64,000 nt of DNA. Origin: Lachnospiraceae bacterium. GTDB lineage: Bacteria; Bacillota; Clostridia; Lachnospirales; Lachnospiraceae. Of the stretch, positions 35,012-44,265 are shown in pieces. Position numbers and translations under genes: made by a program. Each line of letters opens with the position of its first letter. Position 1 is the first letter of the stretch. The notes below the pieces were generated by a model. That model did no database searches. It saw nothing but the letters and a program-made list of their open reading frames with translations, and was not told where the DNA came from. The stretch lies in assembly GCA_017620155.1 (NCBI GenBank), contig JAFZQY010000046.1, positions 57,780 to 121,779 of the forward strand. The letters are read 5' to 3'.

Positions 35012-35413
35012 ATGAAAGGTTTTTTTGCAGAATTTAAAAAATTCGTACTCCGCGGAAATGTCATCGATCTGGCTGTCGGCGTGATCATCGGCGCAGCCTT
35101 CCAGGCAATAGTGACCAGTCTGGTCGATGACATTATTTCCCCTCTTATCGGGCTTATCGCCAATACCGACTTAAGCGACATGGTAGCCATGGTAGGCGAT
35201 GTTGAGATCCGCTGGGGCGCATTCATAACCGCGATCATCAACTTTATCATCATGGCATTCGTGATCTTCCTGATCGTCAAGGCCATCAACAAGGCGGCAG
35301 AACTCGGCAAGAAAAAAGAGGAAGAAAAGCCTACCACGAAGAAGTGCCCGCATTGCAAGAGCGAGATCGATATCGAGGCTACCCGCTGCCCGCATTGTAC
35401 ATCGGAGCTTTGA
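35012..35413 (+). CDS. mscL: Large-conductance mechanosensitive channel with C-terminal zinc ribbon
   Basis: 133 residues from ATG 35012, preceded by AAAAGGAGG. MscL opens under membrane tension and releases solutes after osmotic downshock. Conserved elements are the N-terminal [20 protein letters not shown], the pore helix [26 protein letters not shown] and the second helix [21 protein letters not shown]. After a short charged linker (KKKEEEKP) comes [20 protein letters not shown], a four-Cys zinc ribbon in place of the usual C-terminal helix. It has its own promoter and is convergent with the glycosyltransferase at 35434. Confidence 0.95.
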   Translation: MKGFFAEFKKFVLRGNVIDLAVGVIIGAAFQAIVTSLVDDIISPLIGLIANTDLSDMVAMVGDVEIRWGAFITAIINFIIMAFVIFLIVKAINKAAELGKKKEEEKPTTKKCPHCKSEIDIEATRCPHCTSEL

Positions 35414-35433
35414 TCGTTTGCGGAAAAGCGGTG

Positions 35434-36426
35434 TTAACCGGCAATTCTGCGGATGGTATTTACTAATAATTCATATTGAATGATAAAATAGCGGCCCAGA
35501 TAACGGGGTCTGAACCAGACCTTGTTTCTGTGGCCGTTCTTTATGTCCTTGGCGCAGAGCATAAAGCCGCGCAGCAGCCCGCGAAGATAGGTAAGTCCCA
35601 TCAACTTTACTGAAAAGAATAGCGTCTTAATCGTAAATCCGAGCAAGAGAAGCGGCAGATTCAGGATAAACTGCACGAGCGGCATGTTCTTGTAGATGAT
35701 GTATATGCTGTTCTGCGCTGCCAGATTCACCTTGAAACGGTTGTATCTGGAGCCCGAGACCGCACTTCCGGCGTGATATATGATCGAAGCCGGTTCATAT
35801 ACGTTTCTGTAGCCCATGATCCGGGCGCGGTATCCGATATCTATGTCCTCAAGATAGGCAAAGTGTTCCTCGTCAAAATCTCCCACATCGTCAAAAGCGC
35901 TCATCCTGTACAGAACAGCTGCGCCGCAGCACGCAAAGACCTTGCAGGGCCTGTTATATAAGTCTGCGCTCTTTCCTTTTCCGGGGGTGAATGCCCAGCC
36001 GAGTGCGCAGTATAAGTCGCCGCTGTCATCTATGATATCGGGATCCGACATGGACAGGATCTTGGACTGGGCCGCGAAGATACGCGAATCGGAGTCCATC
36101 CTCTTCTCCAGAGCGGATATCGTATCAGGCGTTATTGTTGTGTCGTTATTAAGTAGAAAGACGAATTCGGTCCGGATCTTCTCGAGGCCCACATTTACCG
36201 CATGGCAAAAGCCCGTGTTCTCGGCCAGCGGGATTAGCTCGATTCCTTTGTAGGCGGGATCTGCCTCACCGGACAGATGAGCTTCAATGACTTCGCGTGA
36301 GCCGTCGCATGAGCCGTTGTCGACGATGACAATCGGGTAGTCTCCGGCAGTGCGTATGCTCTCAATGCAGGCTTCTATGTAGTCGATCCCGTTATAATTC
36401 GGGATCAGGACGGTTGTCTGTGGCAT
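35434..36426 (-). CDS. GT2 glycosyltransferase (rhamnosyltransferase-like)
   Basis: 330 residues. The GT2 domain shows TTVLIPNYNGIDYIEACI, IVIVDNGSCDGSREVI, LLNNDTTITPDT, and FDEEHFAYLEDIDIGYRARI, where EDID is the catalytic base region. This set resembles WbbL-type rhamnosyltransferases that use dTDP-rhamnose. The C-terminal 90 residues contain a hydrophobic stretch (LVQFILNLPLLLLGFTIK) that would attach the enzyme to the membrane. dTDP-rhamnose genes occur in the same window (rfbABC), which fits but does not prove the donor. It follows the gene at 36473 in the same direction. Confidence 0.88.
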   Translation of the reverse strand: MPQTTVLIPNYNGIDYIEACIESIRTAGDYPIVIVDNGSCDGSREVIEAHLSGEADPAYKGIELIPLAENTGFCHAVNVGLEKIRTEFVFLLNNDTTITPDTISALEKRMDSDSRIFAAQSKILSMSDPDIIDDSGDLYCALGWAFTPGKGKSADLYNRPCKVFACCGAAVLYRMSAFDDVGDFDEEHFAYLEDIDIGYRARIMGYRNVYEPASIIYHAGSAVSGSRYNRFKVNLAAQNSIYIIYKNMPLVQFILNLPLLLLGFTIKTLFFSVKLMGLTYLRGLLRGFMLCAKDIKNGHRNKVWFRPRYLGRYFIIQYELLVNTIRRIAG

Positions 36427-36472
36427 TTTTTCTCCTTTGGTGTATAGGGTACGCCCCGGATGAATGAGTCCG

Positions 36473-37969
36473 TCAGGAGCGCTTTTCTCTAGTTATCATG
36501 TGCGGAAGATACAGGATGCGGTAGCCCCTATCGTGCAAGCGTATTGCGAATTCAGCGGCGGTCTGCGAATCCGCGACCGCATTCCCGGTGATCCTGCCCT
36601 GAAAGGCCTGCAATGTATCCTTGAGTTCCGGCCTTACAATCACATGTTTTATATCGGCAGAATATACGTCCTGCGCACAGTCGAATCTGTTAAATTCTCC
36701 CGAAAAATTATTGTTCAGTCCGGCATAGAGCGCATTCCGGTCCTTGTCATAGATGCACTCCTTCATCCGGCCATGGACATCTAAAACTCTTCCGATCACA
36801 GCGCCGACATCCGGGCGGAGCGAGAACAGCGTATCGGGATCACCCCAGTCTATGTCGTAGAATCCCAGATGCTTGCTGTGGGTGATGCGGGGAAGAGCGC
36901 CAAAAAGTCCATTGACTGCATCGGTCAGCGCCCGCAAACCCGCTTCATAGGCGTATCTCTTGCTCTCTGTATTGGTCGCCGTGCTTCCCGTGTGACTCCT
37001 CCAATGATACAGAATACGGGGGACATGGGCGATGAATTTTTCAAGATCAATTGCGTTCGTTCCGGATTCTGAGCTGCGATCCTGTCTGAAGATATCGGCT
37101 GCGATCCTTAACGCCAGATCGTAGTCCTGGGCTCCGTCATATTCGCTCCGGAATCTCATGTTTTGCATCACATCCGCCCTGACCATCATAAAATGGCAGA
37201 TGTAATTGTTGCTGAGAAGCAGGTCGAAGTTAAAGTCGTATTTCGTGTGAGGATCGAAATAAAGACGCGTCGCAGGATCCGGCTCCGACATCTTGTCTTC
37301 ATCGGAATAAACCAGAACCGGGGATTCGTCAGATAAGCGCTCCTGGGCCGCGCAGGTTGCGGACCGGCCGCGTCCCATGGCTGCTTTTGCCATATGGTAG
37401 AGAGCATCGGGAGTAAGTTCATCGTCATGATCGAGGAATCCGATGTAGGCGTTCGGGCAGCCGGCTTCGGATCCGGTGCTTTCATAATCCGGTTCGGTGC
37501 TCTCATGATCCGGTTCGGCGGCCGCTATCTGAGCCAGCGCGGCTTCGATCCCTGTATTGGTATTCGCGGAGATGCCGGAGTCTCCTTCATGTTTTACATA
37601 GGTTATCCTCGGGTCGCTCTCAAATTCCTTATATATATCGTATGTTCTGTCCGACGGCGATCCGTCCGTGATCACCAGCCTCCAGTGCGGATATGACTGG
37701 TTTATCACCGATTCCACGGCCTTTCTGAAGTAGACGGGATTGGGTTCATATGCAGGGATAACTACGGTTATGGACGGCTCGCCTTCAAGATCACGCGTTT
37801 CATTACGCTGGTTTGCAAGTTCTCCTTCATCAGGGCATATATAGCTGTAACGGCTTTCCGCGCGCAGTTTCATGCGTTCTTTTGCCGCAAAATAAGCACC
37901 GCGAAGCCCGTTACGCTTCATATAACGGAATGTTCTTCTTATGTCGGACATGTCGATTCTCTTGCTCAT
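36473..37969 (-). CDS. GT2 glycosyltransferase (rhamnan/surface glycan type)
   Basis: 498 residues from ATG 37967-37969 (SKRIDMSDIRRTF). A longer frame to 38152 exists, but its extra residues look non-coding and overlap the opposite promoter. GT2 features are ITVVIPAYEPNPVYFRKAVE, ITDGSPSDRT, GFLDHDDELTPDALY, and the SNNYICHFMMVR / YDGAQDYDLALRIA signatures shared with the large enzymes at 44266 and 46300. HVPRILYHWRSHTGSTA is also shared. A 7-residue tandem repeat EPDHEST-EPDYEST (from a 21-bp DNA repeat near 37484-37530) sits in a surface loop. Confidence 0.87.
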   Translation of the reverse strand: MSKRIDMSDIRRTFRYMKRNGLRGAYFAAKERMKLRAESRYSYICPDEGELANQRNETRDLEGEPSITVVIPAYEPNPVYFRKAVESVINQSYPHWRLVITDGSPSDRTYDIYKEFESDPRITYVKHEGDSGISANTNTGIEAALAQIAAAEPDHESTEPDYESTGSEAGCPNAYIGFLDHDDELTPDALYHMAKAAMGRGRSATCAAQERLSDESPVLVYSDEDKMSEPDPATRLYFDPHTKYDFNFDLLLSNNYICHFMMVRADVMQNMRFRSEYDGAQDYDLALRIAADIFRQDRSSESGTNAIDLEKFIAHVPRILYHWRSHTGSTATNTESKRYAYEAGLRALTDAVNGLFGALPRITHSKHLGFYDIDWGDPDTLFSLRPDVGAVIGRVLDVHGRMKECIYDKDRNALYAGLNNNFSGEFNRFDCAQDVYSADIKHVIVRPELKDTLQAFQGRITGNAVADSQTAAEFAIRLHDRGYRILYLPHMITREKRS

Positions 37970-38113
37970 ACTCACAATCTTACCACCATTTTTGCCACAT
38001 TTCACCGCAAAATAACCCTTTTGGGCATGATTGCTATAGACCAAACGGCCCTCAGAGAGTATTCTATTAATGTGTTGTAAACCCAATTTATTACACAGAA
38101 AGGAAATAATATC

Positions 38114-39355
38114 ATGATCCAGAAAATTGACAGAGCTTCTATTAAAATGCAAGCTAAACAGCAGCTCAAGGGCAAAGTATGGATGCTGTTTCTGTGCACA
38201 GTGATCGCAAGTGCAATTTCAAGCGTTGCCGCACAGATCCCCACCAGACTTGCCACTGCAACTGATTCCGGCGCTGTGGCACTGATCGGATGGCTTGTTT
38301 ATATCGCCGTTGTGATCTTCGTTGCGCTCCCCGTATCAGTCGGACTTACCAAGGTTTTCCTTAATGTAACCTATGGCTACCAGCCGAGCGTATCGACTCT
38401 TTTTGAGCCCTTCAGCAAATACTACAAGAACAGCATTCTTACTCCCCTGCTTACCGGACTCATCGAACTGCTGTGGTATCTGCCCTTCTTTATCTTAAGT
38501 ATCATCATCGGCGCAATTGCTTTTGCAGGTACGATCGGTCTGATCGGTTCGGATATCGCCAATCTCCTGCTTTATGGCGATCTGCCCAGTACCGGTAGCA
38601 TTTCCGCCATAATCGGTGCTATCTGCGGAATATACCTGATCATACTGCTCCTGATGATCCCCTACTCGATCATCATCAATGCATATGCCCAGACCACATA
38701 TGTTCTGTGCGAATATCCCGATTACTCACCCACACAGTGCATTAACGCAAGTAAGGCCATGATGAAGGGCCGCAGAGTCGAACTCTTCGTTCTCGCTCTT
38801 TCCTTCATCCCCTGGATCCTGCTCGTATGCGTGACCTTCGGTATTGCGATCATCTATGTGGGACCTTACATGACGCTCACCTACACCAACTACTATCACA
38901 GGATAAAAGGCGGTTTCGTAGGAAATAACACATATAACAATAACGGCGGTTATGGACAGCCCCAGGATCCTTACGGACAGCCCTACGGACAGGCACAGGC
39001 TCCTTACGGACAGCCTTACGGCCAGGCTCAGGCTCCTTACGGACAGCCCCAGGCTCCCGTTCAGCCTCAGTACGATCCGAACGCTGCTTACGGTCAGCCC
39101 CAGGCTCCTTACAGCCAGCCTTATGATCAGCAGCCTCAGGCACCCTACGGTCAGCCGGCTCAGCCTCAGTATGATCCGAACGCCGCTTACGGACAGCCTC
39201 CGGTAGCACCTGCTCCCGATCAGTTCATTCAGAATGCTGAAAATGCATTTGACCAGGCTGCTACTGAGTCTCAGCAGGCGCTTGATCAGGCATCACATGA
39301 TATGATGACCAATTTCGACGATTATACGGATAACAACGGTTCGAACGAACAGTAA
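38114..39355 (+). CDS. DUF975 membrane protein with Gly/Gln/Pro/Tyr repeat tail
   Basis: 413 residues. Residues 1-265 are a DUF975 membrane domain: five or six hydrophobic segments, with VSVGLTKVFLNVTYGYQPSV near the start and MTLTYTNYYHRIKG at the end. The function of the family is unknown. Residues about 275-370 are a low-complexity repeat (GQPYGQAQAPYGQ-type units, ending QPQYDPNAAYGQP twice), followed by a Gln/Asp-rich C-terminus. Such tails are expected to be disordered, cytoplasmic and sticky. The gene has its own ribosome site (AGAAAGG) and is convergent with the TetR-type gene nine bases away. Confidence 0.8.
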   Translation: MIQKIDRASIKMQAKQQLKGKVWMLFLCTVIASAISSVAAQIPTRLATATDSGAVALIGWLVYIAVVIFVALPVSVGLTKVFLNVTYGYQPSVSTLFEPFSKYYKNSILTPLLTGLIELLWYLPFFILSIIIGAIAFAGTIGLIGSDIANLLLYGDLPSTGSISAIIGAICGIYLIILLLMIPYSIIINAYAQTTYVLCEYPDYSPTQCINASKAMMKGRRVELFVLALSFIPWILLVCVTFGIAIIYVGPYMTLTYTNYYHRIKGGFVGNNTYNNNGGYGQPQDPYGQPYGQAQAPYGQPYGQAQAPYGQPQAPVQPQYDPNAAYGQPQAPYSQPYDQQPQAPYGQPAQPQYDPNAAYGQPPVAPAPDQFIQNAENAFDQAATESQQALDQASHDMMTNFDDYTDNNGSNEQ

Positions 39356-39364
39356 GATCCCGGA

Positions 39365-39955
39365 CTAGTCGCCCATTTCGTCTTTAAATAAGAATTGCAA
39401 CGATTCGGCAATGATTTCGATCATTGCCGAATTGTCTTCTTCGGGGTGCGCATGACGGATAAATGCTATACCCGTAAAGAAGAACTCCAGTTTAAGTACA
39501 TTTTCCCTGGATGGTTCTATCAGCCCCTCGGCTATGATCTGCTCGGTGAATGCGTTGCATATATGATAGGACAGCGTTCTGTTATATACCAGATTGCTGT
39601 CATGAAAGAACGGATCGTTGCGCATGTTGTCCGGATTCCAGAAATCAAGGACAAGCCAGGTGGAAAACTTTCCCGGATCGGTAAAAAGATATTGAAGGAT
39701 GTCAGCCTTTACCAGAACATCCTTGATATGAGACGCGAGTGCCTCCTGATACAGGTCGAATATATCGCTGTAATGCAGGTAAAAAGTGGATTTATTAATC
39801 TCGGCGGCTTCGGTAAGCTCCAAAACTGTGATATTCTCGAGATTCTTTTTCTTCAGAAGTTCAACGAGTGCGTTATATATAGCTCTCTTAGTCTTTTTTA
39901 CTCTTAAGTCGGTTTTCTTCTGAGTATCTCTGGCTTTTCTCTCTTTATCTTCCAT
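39365..39955 (-). CDS. TetR-family transcriptional regulator
   Basis: 196 residues from ATG 39953-39955 (EDKERKARDTQKK), preceded by CAGGAG. The frame is open further upstream, but that part covers the operator region. The N-terminal helix-turn-helix is KRAIYNALVELLKKKNLENITVLELTEAAEINKSTFYLHY, the TetR signature. The C-terminal domain resembles the TetR_C-type ligand/dimer domain of DhaS-like regulators. An inverted repeat AATAGACA-N12-TGTCTATT directly upstream is a likely operator for itself and possibly for the divergent acyltransferase genes. Confidence 0.88.
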   Translation of the reverse strand: MEDKERKARDTQKKTDLRVKKTKRAIYNALVELLKKKNLENITVLELTEAAEINKSTFYLHYSDIFDLYQEALASHIKDVLVKADILQYLFTDPGKFSTWLVLDFWNPDNMRNDPFFHDSNLVYNRTLSYHICNAFTEQIIAEGLIEPSRENVLKLEFFFTGIAFIRHAHPEEDNSAMIEIIAESLQFLFKDEMGD

Positions 39956-39972
39956 AACTGCTCCTGTTAAAT

Positions 39973-40050
39973 AATAGACAATAAATGTTTTATGTCTATT
40001 AAACCACCGTATAATATGCGGTATGTAACTATTATAAGACAATCGTCTAT
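39973..40050. promoter_or_regulatory. Inverted-repeat operators between tetR-type gene and acyltransferases
   Basis: AATAGACA (39973-39980) and TGTCTATT (39993-40000) form an 8-bp inverted repeat 12 bp apart. AGACAATCGTCT near 40037-40048 is a second, tighter repeat of the same AGAC/GTCT half-sites. A TATAAT occurs between them (40011-40016, plus strand). The spacing and place fit binding by the adjacent TetR-type protein. Confidence 0.55.
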
Positions 40051-40244
40051 CTTTCGAACAGTATTTTTGATAAAAAACCATGCATTGGCAAGAAAATCTA
40101 CGCTTTCTCAAATATGTTTATTATTTATACAAATGAGAGGGTTTAGTAGATTATTCAACCAATGCGCCTATCCGTCCATTGTGATAAGTGCTGCACGAAA
40201 TATAAGATTATATAGGAAAAAATGCATGAACACAGAGCAATACA

Positions 40245-41330
40245 ATGTCCGATACAACCACTCCCACAACTAAAACAAGGAATTTATATATCGATGCTGC
40301 CCGCGGCGTCACAGCAATTCATATAGTTGTGATACACACCGCCTGGTTTGGCATACCAAACGTACCTGTTTGGTTCCAAAACCTGCTGCTCATCTATGAA
40401 GTACCGCTTTTCTTCTATCTGTCCGGATGGGCGTCTTCTTACAGGAATCCGAGCGTTATACAATCCGTAAAAAGCCTGCTCAAGATCTGGGCTCAGTGGA
40501 TAGTGTTTATCCTCGCTATAAATGCAGTATGTTTTTTGACGTTAAAGCTGCCGGTTTCATTCACGCCGGTAAGGGACCTTCCGACGCTGATCAAATGTCT
40601 GTTCTTCGATGAAAAGGTTTATCCGGGATTCTATGTCATAGCATGCTCAACCTGGTTCATTCCGCTGTATTTTTCCGCAGTTTTGATCAACAACGCTGTT
40701 TTGACGCTGATCAACAAAAGCAGCAAGCAGGCAGAATATGCCAGAACTTATTTGATAATCCTGATACTTACAGTATTCTGGGCATATTTTCACCATGAAT
40801 ATTTCTCATATTATCCGCCGTTCATCATGTTCTACTGCGCAATATGGATGATAGGCTATCTGAGAAGGGACAAAGGCGAATCTCACAAGGGCTTTATTAT
40901 CGAGATGTGCATATGTATCGCGGGACTGATCCTTTGCTCATATCTCGATTACAGATTGCTGGGATACCCTTATTACGATATCCAAAGTGCAAAGACCACG
41001 CCTTCGGGCAAGTTCCTGTTTGTATCGATGCTCTCGATCCTTATATGCAGGTACGTGAAGCAGTTTGTCAAAAAGCCCAATAAGATACTGGTCCACATCG
41101 GCCAGAACGCCCTGTATTACTTCTTCGGGCAAGGCGTCGGTACATCCGTCGTTAATGCATTTTCCGCATCGCTGTGGGTTCATTCCTGGCTCGTCAGCTG
41201 GATCATAGGGGCTCTTGTTAATATTGCGGTCACCGCGATCGTAGCCGAAGGTACCAGATTGTTATACAAGGGTATCAGCTACGTTATTTCAGAAATAAAG
41301 AAAAAGATCACATCGCCGGATCCGGCATAA
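40245..41330 (+). CDS. Membrane acyltransferase (Acyl_transf_3), copy 1
   Basis: 361 residues with about ten hydrophobic segments. NLYIDAARGVTAIHIVVIHTAW carries the catalytic His region of the acyltransferase-3 family, and FFYLSGWASSYRNP the conserved FxxSG-like and basic motif. The protein probably acetylates a cell-surface glycan using a cytoplasmic acyl-CoA. It is followed by a close paralogue 19 bp downstream; the pair share YEVPLFFYLSGWASSYR / IDVPFFFYLSGWASSYR and ALYYFFGQGVG. The ribosome site is weak. GIPNVPVWFQNLL is a variant of the first loop. Confidence 0.88.
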   Translation: MSDTTTPTTKTRNLYIDAARGVTAIHIVVIHTAWFGIPNVPVWFQNLLLIYEVPLFFYLSGWASSYRNPSVIQSVKSLLKIWAQWIVFILAINAVCFLTLKLPVSFTPVRDLPTLIKCLFFDEKVYPGFYVIACSTWFIPLYFSAVLINNAVLTLINKSSKQAEYARTYLIILILTVFWAYFHHEYFSYYPPFIMFYCAIWMIGYLRRDKGESHKGFIIEMCICIAGLILCSYLDYRLLGYPYYDIQSAKTTPSGKFLFVSMLSILICRYVKQFVKKPNKILVHIGQNALYYFFGQGVGTSVVNAFSASLWVHSWLVSWIIGALVNIAVTAIVAEGTRLLYKGISYVISEIKKKITSPDPA

Positions 41331-41349
41331 TGATCCGAAAGGCTTTCCA

Positions 41350-42426
41350 ATGAGTGAAAAGAGCGAAGAATTAGTCGGAAAAAGAAATCCATATCTGGAC
41401 GCATGCCGAGGCGTCGCCGCCATATCCATAATCGCCATACATACGGCATTTTACGGGTACCTGTTCGTTCCGAACTGGTTTAAATCGCTGACACTGCTTA
41501 TAGATGTGCCCTTTTTCTTCTATCTCTCCGGCTGGGCTTCATCCTACCGCCGGCCCGATGTCATCAAGACCGGTAAGAGCATATTGAGGATCTGGGCTCA
41601 GTGGATAGTGTTCATCATCCTGATCGATATCCTCTGCATGATATCTACAACGCTAAACTTTTCCTATCCTCCGCTTGAATTACCGGATCTGCTGAAGTCA
41701 TTCCTTTTTGCGGATCATATGGCTCCGGGCTTCTATGTGATCGGCGGATCCACGTGGTTCATCCCCTATTTCTTCGGGGTATTGCTGCTGAACAACGCGG
41801 TTCTCACGATCTTTACGCACAGCACCCGGCCGAAAGAGTACGCAAAAGCATATACGATATTCCTTATTCTCTCAGTCATCTGGGTAGGATTCGGTGATTA
41901 CTTCTTCGGTCTCGATGTACCCTTCATCCTGTTCTACGGAGCAATATGGATGATGGGCTATAACGGATTTGCCAAAACAAAACGATTTTCAGTATTTATC
42001 ACTACTATCGCCGTCGCAGCCGCAGGCCTGATCTTCTTTTCATATGTGGACTATCACCTGAATTCGGTAGAATTCCTGGATATGCAGACATCAAAATGCC
42101 TGCCTTCGATGAAGTATTTCTTCTTCTCGTTATTCGTCATCATCATATCGAGATATGTCGAGAATTTCGTAAAAAAACCGAGCAGGATATTGTCTCATAT
42201 AGGTGAGAACGCCCTTTATTATTTCTTCGGACAGGGCGTCGGAAGCTCAATCCTGTCTCACAATCTTATCCGCCCTTTGAGCGAGAACTGGTTTCCTGTC
42301 TGGTTCGTTGCATTCCTGGTCAATCTGATCCTGACAGCGCTCGTCGCGGAATCCGCAAGATTTGTTTACAGGCGGTTAAAAGCCTTAGTCATAAGGATCT
42401 ACGAAAAAACACGCCGCATCGAATGA
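41350..42426 (+). CDS. Membrane acyltransferase (Acyl_transf_3), copy 2
   Basis: 358 residues, a paralogue of the gene at 40245 over its entire length. The active-site region is DACRGVAAISIIAIHTAFYG, followed by VPFFFYLSGWASSYRRPD; IWAQWIVFIILI and GENALYYFFGQGVGSS are shared with copy 1. About ten membrane segments are predicted. Likely an O-acetylation enzyme of a surface polysaccharide; two copies may act on different positions. The stop codon lies inside the terminator hairpin that ends this two-gene operon. Confidence 0.88.
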   Translation: MSEKSEELVGKRNPYLDACRGVAAISIIAIHTAFYGYLFVPNWFKSLTLLIDVPFFFYLSGWASSYRRPDVIKTGKSILRIWAQWIVFIILIDILCMISTTLNFSYPPLELPDLLKSFLFADHMAPGFYVIGGSTWFIPYFFGVLLLNNAVLTIFTHSTRPKEYAKAYTIFLILSVIWVGFGDYFFGLDVPFILFYGAIWMMGYNGFAKTKRFSVFITTIAVAAAGLIFFSYVDYHLNSVEFLDMQTSKCLPSMKYFFFSLFVIIISRYVENFVKKPSRILSHIGENALYYFFGQGVGSSILSHNLIRPLSENWFPVWFVAFLVNLILTALVAESARFVYRRLKALVIRIYEKTRRIE

Positions 42427-42441
42427 TGCGGCGCATTTTTA
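42412..42441 (+). terminator. Terminator of the acyltransferase operon
   Basis: A 9-bp stem CGCCGCATC/GATGCGGCG with a 4-nt loop GAAT, followed by CATTTTTATTT. The stop codon of the second acyltransferase is within the stem. Confidence 0.9.
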
Positions 42442-42468
42442 TTTCTGTCTGAATTCGCGTAAAAGCTC

Positions 42469-44196
42469 TCAGATATTCGCTTTTACGGCTTCGGTAAGTG
42501 CCTCGAGCCTCTTGGCTGCGTCATCTGCGCTTGCACCCTTAACGCCCATGTAAAACTTGATCTTGGGCTCCGTGCCCGAAGGTCTTGCGCAGCACCAGTT
42601 GTTGTCGGGAAGATCGAAGTAAAGGACATTGGATGAAGGAAGTCCGGTGGATGATTTTGCGCCGGTCTCCATGTCGGTAACCTCGCCGGTCTTGTAATCC
42701 CTGAACTTCTCTACTTTCAGATCTCCGAAAGCCTTGGGCGGATCGTTACGGAGCTTATCCATGGTTGCCTGGATCTGCTTTGCACCGTCGGCACCCTTCA
42801 TCGTGATGGTGTACTGAGTCTCCTTGAAATATCCGTATTTCTCATACAGCTGGTTCATCATGTCGCACAGCGTGTAACCGTTCTTTTTGCAGAAGGAAGC
42901 AACTTCGCACAGCATCATGACAGCAACGATGGCGTCTTTATCTCTGGCATGCGTTCCGGCAAGGCATCCGTAGGACTCCTCAAGACCGAATACATAGTTG
43001 TTATCCTTATTTCCGGCCTGCTCGAAGAGCTTGATCTGCTCGCCGATGTACTTAAAGCCGGTCAGGACCTCGATTAGCTTCACATCATAGCTTGCGGTGA
43101 TCGGGAAGGTCATGTTGGTGGTAACTATTGTCGTGACCATCGTAGGATTGGAAGGCATGGTGCCTGTGGCCTTGCGCTCACGCAGGATGTACTCAGCAAT
43201 CAGCATGCCGGACATATTGCCCGTAAATGCCATGTATTCGCCGGTCTTGGCATCTTTTGCATAGACGCCCAGTCTGTCGGCATCTGGGTCTGTTGCGAGG
43301 ACGATGTCCGCGTCTTTTTCTTTTGCAAGATTAAGGGCGTAGGTAAATGCCTTCGGATCCTCGGGGTTGGGATAATCGAGGGTCGTAAAGTCGGGATCGG
43401 GACCGGTCTGCTCGGGAACGACATATACGTTCTCGAAGCCGAGTTCCTTGAGGATCCTCTGAGTGGGCTTGTTGCCTGCCCCGCAAAGAGGCGTGTAAAC
43501 GATCTTGATATCCTTCGCAACGGCATCGATCACGTCGGGATGGATGATCTGCTTTTTGAGCTCAGCCATGTATTTGTCGTCGATGGCCGAACCTATCACC
43601 TCGTAGAGACCGCCCAGGATGGCCTGGTCTTTGGTGATCTTCTTACAATCGCTGTATTCTTTGATAGCCTGAACCTCGCCGATTATGCCTGTATCATGAG
43701 GAGGGGTGACCTGAGCGCCGTCTTCCCAATATACTTTATATCCGTTGTATTCCGGGGGATTGTGGCTAGCGGTGACATTGATGCCTGCCGTGCATCCGAG
43801 CTGCCTTACTGCAAAAGAAAGCTCCGGAGTGGGCCTGAGTTCGTCAAAAACATAGGCCTTGATACCGTTTGCTGCAAGACATGTTGCGGCAACATCAGCG
43901 AATTCGCGGCCCATTCGGCGGCAGTCATAAGCGATGGCTACGCCTTTTGCCTGGGTTCCGGCCTTGATAATATAGTTTGCGAGACCCTGGGTAGCCTTAT
44001 GAACGGTATAGATGTTCATGCGGTTCGTACCTGCTCCGATAACGCCTCTTAAGCCGCCGGTACCGAACTCAAGCTCTCTGTAAAAGCGGTCCTCGATCTC
44101 TTTTTCGTCGCCTTCTATTGCATTAAGTTCCGCCTTGGTTTCTTCGTCAAACCAAGGATCCTCAAGCCATTTACGATATTCGTCCTGATAACTCAT
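42469..44196 (-). CDS. pgcA: Alpha-phosphoglucomutase
   Basis: 575 residues, the size of PgcA. It interconverts glucose-6-phosphate and glucose-1-phosphate, the entry to dTDP-glucose and other sugar nucleotides. Family motifs in order are FGTGGLRGVIGAGTNRMN, the phosphoserine loop GINVTASHNPPEYNGYKVYW, the metal loop VLATDPDADRLGV, the sugar-specific GLEESYGCLAGT and the phosphate-binding ARPSGTEPKIKFY. It follows the large glycosyltransferase gene (69 bp) and would supply the substrate of RfbA in the same cluster. Phosphomannomutase activity is also possible in this family. Confidence 0.96.
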   Translation of the reverse strand: MSYQDEYRKWLEDPWFDEETKAELNAIEGDEKEIEDRFYRELEFGTGGLRGVIGAGTNRMNIYTVHKATQGLANYIIKAGTQAKGVAIAYDCRRMGREFADVAATCLAANGIKAYVFDELRPTPELSFAVRQLGCTAGINVTASHNPPEYNGYKVYWEDGAQVTPPHDTGIIGEVQAIKEYSDCKKITKDQAILGGLYEVIGSAIDDKYMAELKKQIIHPDVIDAVAKDIKIVYTPLCGAGNKPTQRILKELGFENVYVVPEQTGPDPDFTTLDYPNPEDPKAFTYALNLAKEKDADIVLATDPDADRLGVYAKDAKTGEYMAFTGNMSGMLIAEYILRERKATGTMPSNPTMVTTIVTTNMTFPITASYDVKLIEVLTGFKYIGEQIKLFEQAGNKDNNYVFGLEESYGCLAGTHARDKDAIVAVMMLCEVASFCKKNGYTLCDMMNQLYEKYGYFKETQYTITMKGADGAKQIQATMDKLRNDPPKAFGDLKVEKFRDYKTGEVTDMETGAKSSTGLPSSNVLYFDLPDNNWCCARPSGTEPKIKFYMGVKGASADDAAKRLEALTEAVKANI

Positions 44197-44265
44197 GTAA
44201 AACCCTCCTTAATATATTAAAAAGTACTATAAGTATAACAGATTGGCTCTGTTAAATGTAGCGTA

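Noticed and set aside
37970-38152. N-terminal extension of the glycosyltransferase at 36473
   Set aside because: It overlaps the promoter and start of the plus-strand DUF975 gene and the residues do not look like the family; ATG 37969 is preferred.
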